NCBI GenBank assembly: GCA_032871835.1
Contig: CM065303.1
Span: 54,722,597 to 54,786,596 of the forward strand
Direction: 5' to 3'
Source: Dipteronia dyeriana
Taxonomy: Eukaryota > Streptophyta > Magnoliopsida > Sapindales > Sapindaceae
Length of the DNA stretch: 64,000 bases
Positions 23,345 to 34,500 of this stretch are shown piece by piece. The first letter of the stretch is position 1, and each line of letters begins with the position of its first letter. The position numbers and the translations under genes were made by a program. The notes beneath the pieces were generated by a model. That model made no database searches, was not told where the DNA came from, and saw only the letters and a list, made by a program, of their open reading frames with translations.

Positions 23345-24496
23345 GAAAAATTAATGGCACCTTTTAGGGGGGCTTTTGTGGAAATATCACTACATTAATA
23401 AATCATGTTTAAAAGACACCATTTAAAGTGTGGAGACAAAAATACACATACCATCACTGTCGTTGTGAAGAAAGATAGAAAAAGTAAAGAGACAAAAAGT
23501 GAAATCGAGCTTTTACTTACATTCGAGGTTTTGTATTTGTTGAAAGTTGTTGAGGAAGATGAAATCGAGCTTTTATTTACATTCGAATTTTTGTTTTTCC
23601 AGATTTTGACATGTAATCCTGTTTTTTTACAGAAGTTTCGAGCTTTTATATAAAATCTCGGAGCTTTTATAAAAACTCAGAGCTTTAGTACGCTTTAGTA
23701 CAAAAGCTCGAAGCTTTTATACAAAAGCTCGGATAAAAGCTCGGAGGTTTTATAAAAGCTCGGAGGTTTTATAAAAGCTCGGAGGTTTTATAAAAGCTCG
23801 GAGGTTTTATAAAAGCTCGGAGCTCTTATAAAATCTCGGATCGAGCTTTTGTATAAATGCTTCGAGCTTTTGTATAAATGCTTCAAGCTTTTATATAAAA
23901 GCTCGGAGCTTTTATAAAAACTTGGATCAAGCTTTTATACAAAAGCTCCGAGCTTTAAGATAAAAGCTCGAAGCGAGCTTTTATCTTAACTTCGAGCTTT
24001 TATATTTAAGCTCAGAGATTTTGTATAAAAGCTCCAAGCTTTTATCTTAAAGCTCTGAGCTTTTGTAATTACATTTCAGATTCTTTTATAATTACATTTT
24101 CAGTCTTGTAAGTACTGACCAGAAAAAAAAGCTCTGGGGCACTGCCCATTGCTCTCCTGCGAGCTGACCGGACAGTTCGACCACCGCGAGCTTGGCGGGG
24201 AGCTCAACCCTCAAATGCGTCTGCGTAGCCCCACTAAACTAATTATCCAATGAAGATGCATTGATAAAGTTATGATGTTTGACCTCCATTGGAGGTCTAT
24301 TAAACAGACCTTGATGAAGATGATGAAAGAATAAAATCTTCGAAAAATTCAAAGTAAGAGTTGATTGAAGTACAAAGACAACTTTTAAGGGCATTTTAGG
24401 CAGTTCACCATAATATGTGTCTTTTAAACATAAGTTATTAAACTTGTGACATCATCACAACACAAGAAAAAAAAGTTGACAATCTTCATCATTTCC
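23345..24496. mobile_element. Long-TIR element A with minisatellite core
   Basis: About 100 bp at each end are inverse repeats. The left arm contains TTAATAAATCATGTTTAAAA then GACACC; the right arm, inverted, contains TTTAATAACTTATGTTTAAA then AGACAC. The ends match those of the element at 34501 and the fragment at 1-84. The core is a 20-bp tandem array plus a GC-richer patch at 24130-24230. I could not confirm a target duplication. Long TIRs without genes suggest a Mutator-like non-autonomous element, but this is inference. Confidence 0.75.
23640..24075. repeat. AAAGCTCGGAGCTTTTATA minisatellite
   Basis: About twenty units of 19-22 bp around AAAAGCTCGGAGCTTTTATA. The unit is itself palindromic (AAAGCTC with GAGCTTT). 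Five units near 23735-23820 are almost identical (TAAAAGCTCGGAGGTTTTA), a sign of recent local expansion. It forms the core of long-TIR element A. Confidence 0.88.
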
Positions 24497-24860
24497 AATA
24501 TATATATATATATATATAAGTATATAATAAACAAGAAGTAGGAATTATTTTTTTTAAAAAAAAAATGATAAGTATAGATTGATGCATTTATGAGGGTTTT
24601 TTTTAAAAGAAAAATTACGTAGGTTGTTATTTGCTCTGACCGCCAATGATAATTATTAATTCGTACAAAGTTGGAATAACTTTTTTTCAACCAAAAAAAA
24701 TTGGGTGTATTAATAATACATGATTGTTTATAAATAAAATGTATTAAAATAAATATATTCGTTTTAATATGGGTACTATTGGTATTATAATGTACTCTGT
24801 AGGGATTTTTGAAACTGATCAGAGTGTGGAGAAAGTGATCTCTCCTTGTCGGAGTGCCCC
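24497..24860. other. AT-rich spacer, no gene
   Basis: Begins with an (AT)n run at 24497-24518, followed by A/T-rich sequence without a coding region or recognisable element. Confidence 0.4.
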
Positions 24861-25257
24861 ACAAATTGGATGATGTGCTGGATGTTGATGGTAAGAGGTC
24901 AGGGCTTAGGGTGGTTATCCGAGATTGGTGTGGGTGTGTGATGGTCTCTTTCTGTAGGGGGTTTCCGTTTTGCTACGATCCCAATATTACGTAAGCCTTT
25001 GCTATTCTTGAGGGGATTCATTTAGCCGGTGCTAGGAACCTTTTACCGGCTGTTTTGGAATCTGATGCCTTAGGAATGGTTCAGGAGTGGTTCAGGTTGG
25101 CGAATGAAGTCGCTCATGGGTTGGTGAGGCTTGCCTTATCTCATGTGGGTGAGTTTGTCTGGGCTGGAGACTGTCCTCTTTGTGTGGAGAGTCTGGTTAT
25201 AGGGATACCCAACCTCTTTTAATTCCTTTTGTTAATGAATTTCCTTTCAAAAAAATA
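24861..25257 (+). pseudogene. LINE 3' end: RNase H-like fragment with short A-tail
   Basis: On the plus strand one frame reads SGLRVVIRDWCGCVM, then AFAILEGIHLAGARNLLPAV, LESDAL and RLANEVAHGLVRLALSHVGE. This is the RVT_3/RNase H-like C-terminus found at the end of plant LINE ORF2s. One stop sits near 24990 and the frame ends IGIPNLF at about 25219. A short A-run at 25249 probably marks the poly(A). It is a strongly 5'-truncated copy of a different LINE family from the one at 15.5-22.4 kb. Confidence 0.75.
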
Positions 25258-26392
25258 ATCGAAAACAACTATATTATTTCGGAATTTGATAAAACAAATA
25301 TTTTGGGCACAAGTCATGCAAATAGCAACAAAGTTTTATCTCATTTCTGTTGCAAATATTTATCCCTTTCATCAGCTCGCTACTAAGAATTATTCATTTA
25401 TTCTCAAACAACCAACTAAGAGCATCTCCAATGAACTATCATTTTGATACTTCAACACCAATTTGGTGTAAAGTTGTGCTCCAATACAACGCTAAAATCC
25501 AATTTTCAAGAAAAAAAAAATAATGTTGGTCTAACACCGTATATATATATAATATTTAATTTAAATATTAATTATACATTTATCTAATGTTAAATTTTTA
25601 TAATAACTTTAAGATTTAATAGGAGAATATTCTTTAAAAATATTATTTTATTGTAAAATTTGGTGAGTACCATTACCGTGGTAAAAAATTTGATGTAAAC
25701 GTATTATCAAAAGATACCTTTTTAGGGATTTTACAAGATTCCATACCTTTTTAATTTAATTTTCATTTTAACTTAATTGTCAAATTGATTGACAGTAAAA
25801 TGTGCCAATGAGTATATATTTGGGACAAATGTTGTTTTAAAAAAAAAAACTTAGGATTCTATGATTAACAACAAGAAAGCAATAAATAATTAATGAAGAA
25901 CCGGCTGTGAATGTGATAACCCAAAAATAAAGTACTAAGTAGCAATAAAGATCGTACAAATAAATTACAGTATAAAAATATATGTAAAAATAAATAATTT
26001 TTTTTTTTAGAAATAGTGAGGCCGTGAGGGAGTGAAGGCAATGATGAGGATTTCAGAGAGTGCTTGAAGTGGGGCAATCACCCTCCCTTGTTCATTTTCT
26101 TTTGCTTTGTTGCCTCCTCACTCTCTTCTTTTACTTTTTGCTGTATCTGGGCCTTTCCTGCCACCTTCTCTTTTTAGGCTTTTCAAAAATCTGGCTACAC
26201 TACTCTCTCTCTCCATCTTTTAAAATTAAAAATTAAAATATTTTTGAAAAGAAAAGAGAAATAAAATCCAACTCATACTATTTACTTTTTTGAGTTTTTT
26301 CTAATAATATTACTTATTACAGTCAATATAAAACATGCACCCCCTAACTTATGCAACAAAATAAGAAGAGAATTTAGTAGATAAACTAATTA
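25258..26392. other. Intergenic AT-rich DNA, no gene
   Basis: No coding region seen. Near 25419, GAGCATCTCCAATGAACTAT then ACACCAATTTGGTG looks like the outer end of a common plant DNA-transposon type, but I find no inverse partner close by. A C/T-rich block lies at 26085-26215. The last few bases, TAATTA, border the Harbinger element. Confidence 0.45.
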
Positions 26393-26739
26393 GGGAATCT
26401 TCAATCCAAACAGTGGATTTGATGCAACTTTTACACTAACTGCACTATTTTACTATTCAATATCTAATATAATGTAGTATGGTACCAAACTTTACACTAA
26501 AAAGAATATTCTTCAATTTTTCCTCTTTTTAATATTTCTCCACAATTAACATTTCACCCCATAATTAACATAATATTGCAATACGTAAGAAATTATGAAA
26601 TTAATATATGAAAAGAAATTAAATTTCATTAGGTAAAATATTGTATTTATTATTAAAATAACTTAAACATTACATTTTAAGAAATAAAAAGAAAAAACAT
26701 AAAAATAAAAGTACATATTGATTACCATTTAATTATCTT

Positions 26740-28114
26740 AATTAGTATACATTCATCCCACAAATGATCCATTAAGACATTTCGGAGTGCAATGCGAGCG
26801 TCTTTATCACTGATTTCTCTATGTCAAGCTAAGAATTGTTGAAATCGGGTATTTTCATTTAACATCATCTCAACTTCTGGAGTTGGTGCTGCCATATGAT
26901 CCTCAATTGATGCAACAACATCACTCTCATCCGCAATTATCATGTTGTGCATAATAATGCACATAGTCATTATATCATGTAAAACATGTTTATGCCAAAA
27001 ACGCGCCGGTCCTGCCACAATTGCAAAACCATGATTGGAGAACTCCAAATGCACGTTCTGCGTCTTTTCTACATCCTTCTTGTTTCATTGCAAATAATTT
27101 TTTTACTAGACAATGTGGATCGTGAATAGTTTGTACAAGCGTAGACCATTTTGGGTATATACCATCAGCTAAATAATAACCAATGTTATATTTTTTTTCC
27201 TTGAATGACATAATGAGCTAGATGAGCAATACCTTGAGCGAGGTTGTAAAAAAGATGGGATGCCTCCAACACATTAATATCATTGTTCGTACCTGGCAAA
27301 CCAAAATATGCATGCCATATCCACAAATCATAATCAGTTACAACCTCTAGAATAATAGTTGGAGATCCACTACGACTTGCATATTGCTCTCCCCAAGCCG
27401 TTGGACAATTTTTCCACTTTCAGTGCATACAATGTAGGCTACCTAGCATTCTTGGAAAACCACGATCTTTACCAATACGGAGTAGTCTGGCAACGTCAGT
27501 AGTATTAGGTGATCTTAGATACTCATCTGTAAATTCCTCCACAACAGCACGATAAAATCTCTTCAAACCCTCAATTGTTATGGACTCTCCAATTTTAATA
27601 TATTCGCTAGCAGCATCCGCTGGACAACCATCTGCCAACATATGAAATACTGCTGTTATTTTCTGAAGAGTGGACAAACCCAATCTACACACACTATCTC
27701 TTTCTTGCACAAAGTAGTTGTCAAGAGCTTCCACTTTTTCAACAATACGAAGGAATAAACTTATACACATTCCAAAGCGTCGACGGAACATTCCATCGTT
27801 ATACCGTGGCGAGCATCACATTCCCGGTCTCGATTGATCACTATATGATCAGGAATTGAGCCTCCACAGGTTTTTGGATTGTTTTGTTGATTGAGATACT
27901 AAGTGATGGCCTGTTGGAAGTTACCATGTTGGGCAAGTATCGTTTCTTGTTCTTCATCCATCGCCTCAACATCTGTCAAAAGTTGGGCAAGTATCGTTTC
28001 TTGTTCTTCATCCATCGCTTCAACATCTGTCAAAAGTTGCTCTTCCTCTTCATCGGAAGATGAAGATGAAGATGAAGATGAGAAATTAGTTGGACATCCA
28101 ATATTGAAATTCAT
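26740..28114 (-). pseudogene. PIF/Harbinger transposase (HARBI1/ALP1-like), dead
   Basis: Start MNFNIGCPTNF, then a serine run, an acidic region and an in-frame stop near 27900. The conserved part begins MFRRRFGMCISLFLRI (27791). The first catalytic block reads GSLHCMH then stop, where the family normally has GSxDCMHW: the aspartate is a histidine and the tryptophan is TGA (about 27420). The second catalytic block is intact (GLPGTNNDINVL), as is the third (AERAFGVLQ, glutamate kept). The frame shifts near 27210 and again near 27040, and a last stop precedes the C-terminal LRNVLMDHLWDE region. It has both lost its catalytic site and lost its frame. Confidence 0.92.
27929..28036 (-). repeat. 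54-bp tandem duplication inside the transposase N-terminus
   Basis: Two adjacent 54-bp copies differ at one base. They encode LLTDVEAMDEEQETILAQ twice, in frame. The near-identity shows a recent slippage-type event, well after or near the time the gene died. Confidence 0.9.
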
Positions 28115-28194
28115 TTTTTCTTGGAGTTTAATTGAATGAGTTTTAGCAGACTTGGGGTAGGCTATTTATCTTTGCAAAATATACTATTCTAGAT

Positions 28195-29150
28195 GAGAAA
28201 TATTAGTTATCCTAATTGTCAACCATTGGATGAATTGCATCACCATCTGAATCGTATGATTAAATCTCGAAAATAATATATTATCTTTATCCATATGGCC
28301 GACAATAGCTACAAGCCCACGTGGACAAAGTAGATACGGACAAAAACACATTAATTCAAAAAAAATATTTTCAGAGCACCTCTCTCCAATAATATCTTAA
28401 CTATTCCAGAAATATGATCTTCATTTTTTCCAAAATAGGAAGATAATATATCTAAGCTATTAAATGACAACCGTTTGATGGATTGCATCACCATTTGAAT
28501 CGTAGGATTAAATCGAAAAAAAAAAATTCTCTTTGTCCATGAGGCAGACAATAGCTGCAAGCCCACTTGGACAAAGTAAATACGGACAAAAACACATTAA
28601 TTCAAAAAATGTTTTCAGAGCACCAATCTCCAATAATATCTTAACTATTCCAGAAATATGATCTGAAGTGTTTCCCAAAATAGGAAGATGAGATATATGA
28701 GCTATTAAATGCCAACCATTGAATGGATTGCATCACCATCTGAACCGTGTAATTAAATCTTGAAAATAATATCTTCTCTTTGTCCATGTAGCCGACAATA
28801 GCTGCAAGTCCACGTGGAAAAAGCAAATACAGACAAAAACACATTAATTCAAAAAATGTTTTCAGAGCACCTCTCTCAAATAATATCTTAACTATTCCAG
28901 AAATATGATCTTCACTTTCTAAAATAGGAAGATAAGATATTTAAGCTATTAAATGACAACCATTTGATGGATTGCATCACCATCTAAACCGTAGGATTAA
29001 ATCTCGAAAATAATATCTACACTTCTCCCGAATTCTTATCTTCATATTTCCCAAAATCTGAAGATAAGAAATCCGATTTCAAATGCCAATCAATGGATGG
29101 ATTTCCTTACCAACTTAACCGTAGGATGAAATCTGAAAAGAGTACCTCAT
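28195..29150. repeat. About 246-bp tandem array between the two Harbinger genes
   Basis: The block GACAATAGCT then GCAAGCCCAC recurs at 28301, 28547 and 28794. A second marker, GGATTGCATCACCATC, also recurs four times, with a more diverged fifth at about 29095. That makes roughly three and a half to four units. The array fills the divergent intergenic space, where both promoters would lie. Confidence 0.88.
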
Positions 29151-29299
29151 AGTTTCTTCAAATCTCTTATATCTTCAAAGCACTTTTCTCTCTAAGTCAC
29201 TTTTTCGACAAAATGTCTACAAAAAGAAGTTCTTCATACACACATGCACAAGACACACATCTTTGTCACATATATCTTGATGTTTCGCAAAACCCGATA

Positions 29300-30210
29300 T
29301 CATAGGTATTTACCAATCAAAGGATATGTTATGGGCTCGAGTGGAAACTGATTACAACAACAACAGACCATCTTTTATCACTGAACTTTGTAACGAAGTC
29401 GCATGCATATTATCCTTACTACAATGGGGAGAATGCGAGGATGCTTACGACAGATTGAAAGTGTTAAACCTAGTGGTGCCTCCGAAGTTGATATTGTGAG
29501 TATTTGTTAAAATTCAAGTTGTAGAAAAATTATATTTTATATTTGATTTTAACAATATATTTGTTTCATTTTGTAGATGAACCAAACAAAGATTTTATTA
29601 GCTCAGGATTACAAATATAAACATGGATTCAAGTTTGATCATGTGTGGCCTATCTTAAAATATATGCAAATATTTACAAACAACAATACTGCAACATCAC
29701 CCTTTCAAATGGAAACTGGTCATTTCGTTTCAGCACAAGAAGACTCTCCAACTCCAGAGTCTCCCACAACGACATATTCTGGACTACCATCATTTTCTTC
29801 AAGTATAAGTAGTGATGATGGGGGGGTGGGTGGGAGTTCATCTCAACGATCCGTTGGAGTGAAGAAAGCAAAAATTTAAAAGGAGAGCTGAGGAACAAAA
29901 TTCAACCGACTTAGACACTTTGAAAGAAGGACAAGAAATTTTTTTGGAAGTTTATACCAGAAACGCTATGCGGAGGGAAAGAACTAACGATATTTTAGAG
30001 AGAAAAGTAGAGTGTCGTGAAGCCAAAATTGTGACGATGGATTTGAACACCATAACTGATCCAATAAAGTGGGAGTTTGTCAATAACAATTAAAAATTAT
30101 GGAAAAACGAGCTCGGCAACAAGATTAGGGATCCCAAAATACATCTGGGTCTTTTGGTGATTTTTTCAATAATCTTCAAGGACCTGGAAATGGTCTTCCA
30201 GACTACTAAA
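29300..30210 (+). pseudogene. Harbinger second protein, Myb/NAM-associated type (dead)
   Basis: Plus-strand exon one carries remnants of a trihelix/Myb-like domain (SKDMLWARVETDY, then MRGCLRQIESVKPSGASEVD). It is followed by an intron from GTGAGT (about 29497) to an AG at 29576. Exon two opens MNQTKILLAQDYKY and KHGFKFDHVWPILK, then a serine-rich spacer and SVGVKKAKI. A frameshift follows at about 29877, after which the C-terminal part (RNAMRRERTNDILE) continues in another frame. This partner protein helps the Harbinger transposase reach the nucleus and its DNA. It starts about 1.2 kb from the transposase start, on the opposite strand. Confidence 0.82.
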
Positions 30211-30695
30211 GCGTTGTTGTAATTTATATTGTATTTTTCCTTAATTTTAGTGTATTCCAATTTATGGTAATTTATTTTATCACTATAAAGTTTGTATTCC
30301 GTTTTTAATGTATTTATTAATTAATGTATTTTGCTTTAATTTTCGATGTATTGGATGAAGTTATTTATTTTTAAAAAATTGCATTTAAATTTTTTAATTA
30401 TGCATTTCATTTTAGTTTATTATAAATATTAATACCAATAATAATTAATTCACAACAAAATCATTAAATATTAAAAATGACCAAATTGGATAAATCCGTG
30501 ATTAAACAAAACCTTTAAATAAAGGATATAATCAGAATAGATTTTAATAAATATGGTTAAACTGTGATTATTTAAAAATTGAGGGTTTGAAAAAAAAACA
30601 GACCCATTTTTGGGTTAAAGCACAGTGTCACACAATCACTGTTCAACAACAGAAGATTAGCACAGTTAATGGCACTGTGCGTTGGAGAGATTTTC

Positions 30696-31171
30696 TAATG
30701 GGTTTTAGAGATCGGCGTGGTGTTTGATGGTGGGTTGGAAAAACTCTAAATACATACAATAAGAGTGAAGCTATTGACAACATATCAGATATCTATTTAC
30801 ATTTAATATTGATATATATTTTAATGTTAATAACGATTTTATTCTTATTCAAAATTATTATAAAAGACAAAAAAATCTAAAAACACTTGCATACATTTTA
30901 TTTTCTTTCTAAAAGCCTATGTTTTTCTTTCTTGAAAGTTGAAACAACATTTTATTTTATTTTTCATTTTGTAAAAAATCTAAATATATTTTTTCATTTT
31001 ACTATTTACCCAAACTTACTCGATGCTTGTGATAGGTTACTAAACAGAAATAATAAAAATGACTATATAATGTTGACCCAGAATGATAAAACTAATAAAA
31101 GTCACAAAGTCTTTAAACACTGAATCAATAGAGAATCCTATTTTTATTGAATATTTTAGCAGATTAATCTA
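30696..31171. other. AT-rich spacer, no gene
   Basis: A/T-rich sequence between the Harbinger element and the next long-TIR element. I see nothing in it that supports a feature. Confidence 0.4.
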
Positions 31172-32132
31172 AGAGAGAAATAAAAAATAACCACAACTAT
31201 TATGAAAATTTTATTTTTAACCACATACAAAAATTTATTTGTTAATAGCCACTTTTTAAAAAAAAAATCAGTGTATGTCCGTAAATTACAAAAATACCCT
31301 GGATTTGATTTTTTAAAAAAAAAACTGGAACCAAACTTGAAATCACGACTAAAATCTGGAACCAAACTTGGAATCACGACTAAAATCTGGAATCAAACTT
31401 GGAATCACGACTAAAATCTGGAATCAAACTTGAAATCACTGCCAGGAACTTGAAATCTTGTTTTAAAAAATAAAAATTTGAAATTTGAAACTTGAAACTT
31501 AAAATCTTGCTTAAATTGAAATGTTGAAACTTGAAACCTTGAAACCTTGAATAAATTGAAAGTTGAAACTTGAAATGTTCTGGGTTTTTAAGTTTTTCGT
31601 TTTCAAATTTTGAAACTTGAAATGTTGTCTAAATTGAAATGTTGAAACTTGAAATGTTGACTGAATTGAACTGTTCAAACTTGAAATGTTCTGGGTTTCT
31701 AGTATTTCGTTTTCTTTACTTTTTTTCAGCCGATCTAATCGCCGGCGTTGCTGGACGGTCGTGAAGCCCAGGCGACGGCACTCCGGCAAGCCATCGATGA
31801 CATGTGAGAGAGAAAGGAAAGGAGAGAGAAAGAGATGTGAGTGAAAGAGAGAGAGAATGAAGAGAGAGAGTTGCGGGAGAGAGAAGAGAGGATAGGTGAG
31901 AGAGAGAGAGGAGGCCGGCAACGGTTCGCCGACGGGAGAGAGAGATCGTGGAGAGAGAGAGATCGGGGAGAGAGAAAAAAAATGAGAAAAGAGAGAGAGA
32001 AAGTGTTTGGGAATGGTTTTTATATGGGGGCATTCAAGTAATTTCTTAAAAAAATGGCTATTAACAAATAAATTTCCGTATGTGGTTAAAAACAAAATTT
32101 TCATAATAGTTATGATTATATTTAGTAATTTC
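31172..32132. mobile_element. Long-TIR element D, about 0.96 kb
   Basis: Near-perfect inverse arms of about 90 bp: left ACTATTATGAAAATTTTATT then TTTATTTGTTAATAGCCAC; right, inverted, ACTATTATGAAAATTTTGTT then TTTATTTGTTAATAGCCAT. The interior has a GAAACTTGAAATGTT-type tandem repeat (31440-31700) and a G/A-only block (31800-31995). The flanks TTAATCTAA and AGGATCTAA could be a worn 9-bp target duplication, which would fit a Mutator-like element; this is weak. The open frames inside are low-complexity artefacts. Confidence 0.8.
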
Positions 32133-32842
32133 CACTTAAGGATCTAAATGTACACTTTATTACTTTAAAAAGTCCATATAGCCAAAATATGATTACTAAT
32201 TTTATTGTTATTTCTTCTTTGTAATGAAGCCATCCATAGGGACTGAATTAGATTAGCTTGCAATCCAGTTTGAATTCAATTTAGATTGAATTATTTTTCA
32301 AATTAAAAAATACAATCATTATCATTGAATACAGAATTGGATACGACCTAACTAGCGCAATGTATCAGATCCAATAACAACTATTAACTTGAACGAGTTT
32401 GAGTGAATAATACTAAAATGTGTGACCTCAAAGAAATTAACAAATAAAAATAAAAACATCTTACGGTTGTATTTTTTTTTTTTATGAATTTTTTTTTTTT
32501 TATGAACTATTACTCTAAATTCGGTGTTTGAGGTAAAGAATCACAACTGAACGCGCAACACAATGTGTATATATATATGGCACGAACACTATGTAAGGTC
32601 ATCGGAACTTTTTTGTATACGATCATATGTAAGTAGTATGTGATTATATGCATATAATGTTATCGTATATAAGTTATACGTGATCACCATATAAAATACT
32701 TAGATTTTAATGTGGTTATATGTGAGTTGTATATGATCACGTATGAATTAATATAACCAAGCTAAAGAAGTCATGATCGCATAAATCTTTTTAAGGTGTA
32801 TGGTGTGATGTTCTATATATATTTTGGGGGAGAGGGCTGAAC
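32133..32842. other. AT-rich stretch with short palindromic motifs
   Basis: No gene. At 32610-32765 variants of GATCATATGT and GTGATTATATG recur on both strands (TACGATCATATG, TATGATCACGTATG), giving a loose inverted-repeat cluster. I cannot place it in a family. Confidence 0.4.
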
Positions 32843-33071
32843 ACAAAACCCAAGGCCGGCCGTGGGCATAGGTCTAAGAGGCAACCGTCTATGGCTCCTG
32901 TTTTTCAGGGGTCTCCAAATTCAGTTTACTGTGTACTTCTATTTTTAGGTTTACGGATAGATATTTCCTCCATGGGGTCCTACCTCCACGGGGCCCCACT
33001 CACATCTGGGAGCAAATTTTACCCCCAAATGGGGTTTGGTGGTGGGGTAGGGGCAAATTTTATCCCTAAAA

Positions 33072-33126
33072 TCTAAATGGGGGTGGAGGTGGAGGAACCT
33101 ACCCCCACCCCCACCCCCACCTCCAT
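33072..33126. repeat. G-rich/C-rich hairpin block
   Basis: ATGGGGGTGGAGGTGGAGG is followed after a few bases by four runs of at least four Cs separated by A, ending CCTCCATTT. The two halves are inverse repeats. The minus strand has the pattern needed for a G-quadruplex. Confidence 0.8.
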
Positions 33127-33264
33127 TTCCCCATTCCCCCATTTCTTTTTATAGGGGTGGGGGTGGAGACCCATTTCCCCATATATATTTATATATTTTT
33201 ATTTTTATTTTTATTTTTTAAAAAATAATAACTTTAACTCTATTACTCATTTACTCTCTATCCA

Positions 33265-33276
33265 TTTTTTCTATTT

Positions 33277-33321
<45 letters not shown>
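33265..33321. repeat. Compound (CA)n(TA)n microsatellite
   Basis: An uninterrupted AC run passes directly into an AT run inside the nested element. Confidence 0.9.
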
Positions 33322-33323
<2 letters not shown>

Positions 33324-33878
33324 CTATAGTTATTTGTATTAATTTTGAATTAAATTATATCAATTATATATTTTAAATTATTTATTGGATTGAATATCAA
33401 AATAAGGTAAATCGAACGATTAGAATGATCGAATTTCGAATTCTAAATTGGAAAATATTAGGATTAAAAATATAGAAAATTGAGGAAATGGGAGATGGGA
33501 GATGGGGGGCGCCTATCTCTATTTAGGCCTAAGTATAGGTTTTAAAAAAAAAAAATTCAGCTCATATATCAATTATCACTTAAAAGACCCACCAAAGAAA
33601 TATTTATATGCAACCATATGTTTTTTGTTAAAAAAATGTCCATTAAACAAATCATTATCAAATTATAAATTGCAATTCACTATATCAGAGTCAGACACTC
33701 GAAATCTTTTTAGAGTTTTTTGCCATTTGCCAACTCTGTTCTTGCGAAACTGGAAATTAGTGGGAAGGTAATTGTTCTTTAGTTCTTCAGCTCTCTTCTG
33801 AAAAGTCAGGATTCGGGGACCTCAATTTTATAGTTCGCCTTGAGCCTATGAAATCTCAGGATTGGCCCTGTCAAAACC

Positions 33879-34500
33879 TCAACTTTGTTGAAAAGTGTGG
33901 CGACCGCGGGGTATACCTGCGACCACCACCAAATAAACTCATTTCGGGGTCTTTTGTGTTTGGTACAAAAATAGGAAGTAGGTTATGCTTGGCTTTTTAA
34001 GGGACCAAACAAATGACCAGTTTGGTATTGATGTAACTTTTATAGTAATCATTGTTAGTTGCGCTGAAGGAATAATCAGTTGTGGAGTTAATCGACAGAT
34101 GTTTGGTTAATTGTATTTTTAAAACTACTGTATAGCTCAAAAGCAGTATACATATGTTTGGTAATTTTATTACAAAAGTGTTGGGATTAGTTACGATGAT
34201 TAAAATATACATGATTTTAAAACTCTATTTCATTTTTTTCATTAATTATATATATTAAATCAATATTTAAGTAGAATATTTGTATTAGGAAAACAAATTC
34301 CATAAGAGTAATAAAAGATTTTTAAAAGATTTTATAAATCAAATCAATATTTAAATAGAATATTTAGTTTTGAGATAAAATAAGTTATATAGATGATTTT
34401 AACTTTATTTTATAAGGATAATAATGATATTTTTAAAATATTCATTAAATGCTGAAATAGATTATTCCATAATCAAAACTTGACAAATTATCAATTTAGC
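33879..34500. other. AT-rich stretch, no gene
   Basis: No coding signal. The last part (about 34467-34497) is ATAATCAAAACTTGACAAAT then TATCAATT. A near copy of it lies just past the far end of element B, at about 35580-35610. Confidence 0.45.

Larger units (their letters stand above)
26393..30695. mobile_element. Inactive PIF/Harbinger element with both genes
   Basis: Two divergently transcribed genes typical of this superfamily lie inside: a transposase on the minus strand (26740-28114) and a Myb/NAM-associated type protein on the plus strand (29300-30210). Candidate ends are GGGAATCTTCAATCC with CAGTG eight bases on, and the inverse of CACTGTGCGTTGGAGAG; 13 of 23 positions match by eye. 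The flanks are TTA and TAA, close to the TWA target type. Between the genes sits a 245-bp tandem array. Both genes are broken. The ends are less sure than the gene content. Confidence 0.8.
32958..33521. mobile_element. Nested hAT-like MITE, 0.56 kb
   Basis: The interior is rich in GGGG and CCCC blocks, as in a common type of plant hAT MITE. Candidate ends are TAGATATTTCC and the inverse of GCCTATCTCTA. The 8-bp flanks TTTACGGA and TTTAGGCC match at five positions. The exact ends are tentative; the change in base composition is clear. Confidence 0.5.
32851..33870. mobile_element. Non-autonomous hAT, 1.02 kb, with a nested element
   Basis: The left end is CAAGGCCGGCC followed by GGGCATAGG; the right end, inverted, is CAGGGCCAATCC followed by TTCATAGG. 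The 8-bp flanks are ACAAAACC and TCAAAACC (7 of 8), as expected for hAT. No transposase is present. A second, smaller hAT-like element is inserted inside it. Confidence 0.85.

Noticed and set aside
25419..25520. Left end of the Harbinger element at GAGCATCTCCAATG
   Set aside because: It resembles a DNA-transposon end, but the stretch at 26393 matches the right end at 30695 better and lies closer to the genes.
31511..32104. 197-codon open frame on the minus strand
   Set aside because: It runs from one terminal inverted repeat through a pure G/A block into a simple repeat; the serine/leucine-rich product reflects base composition.
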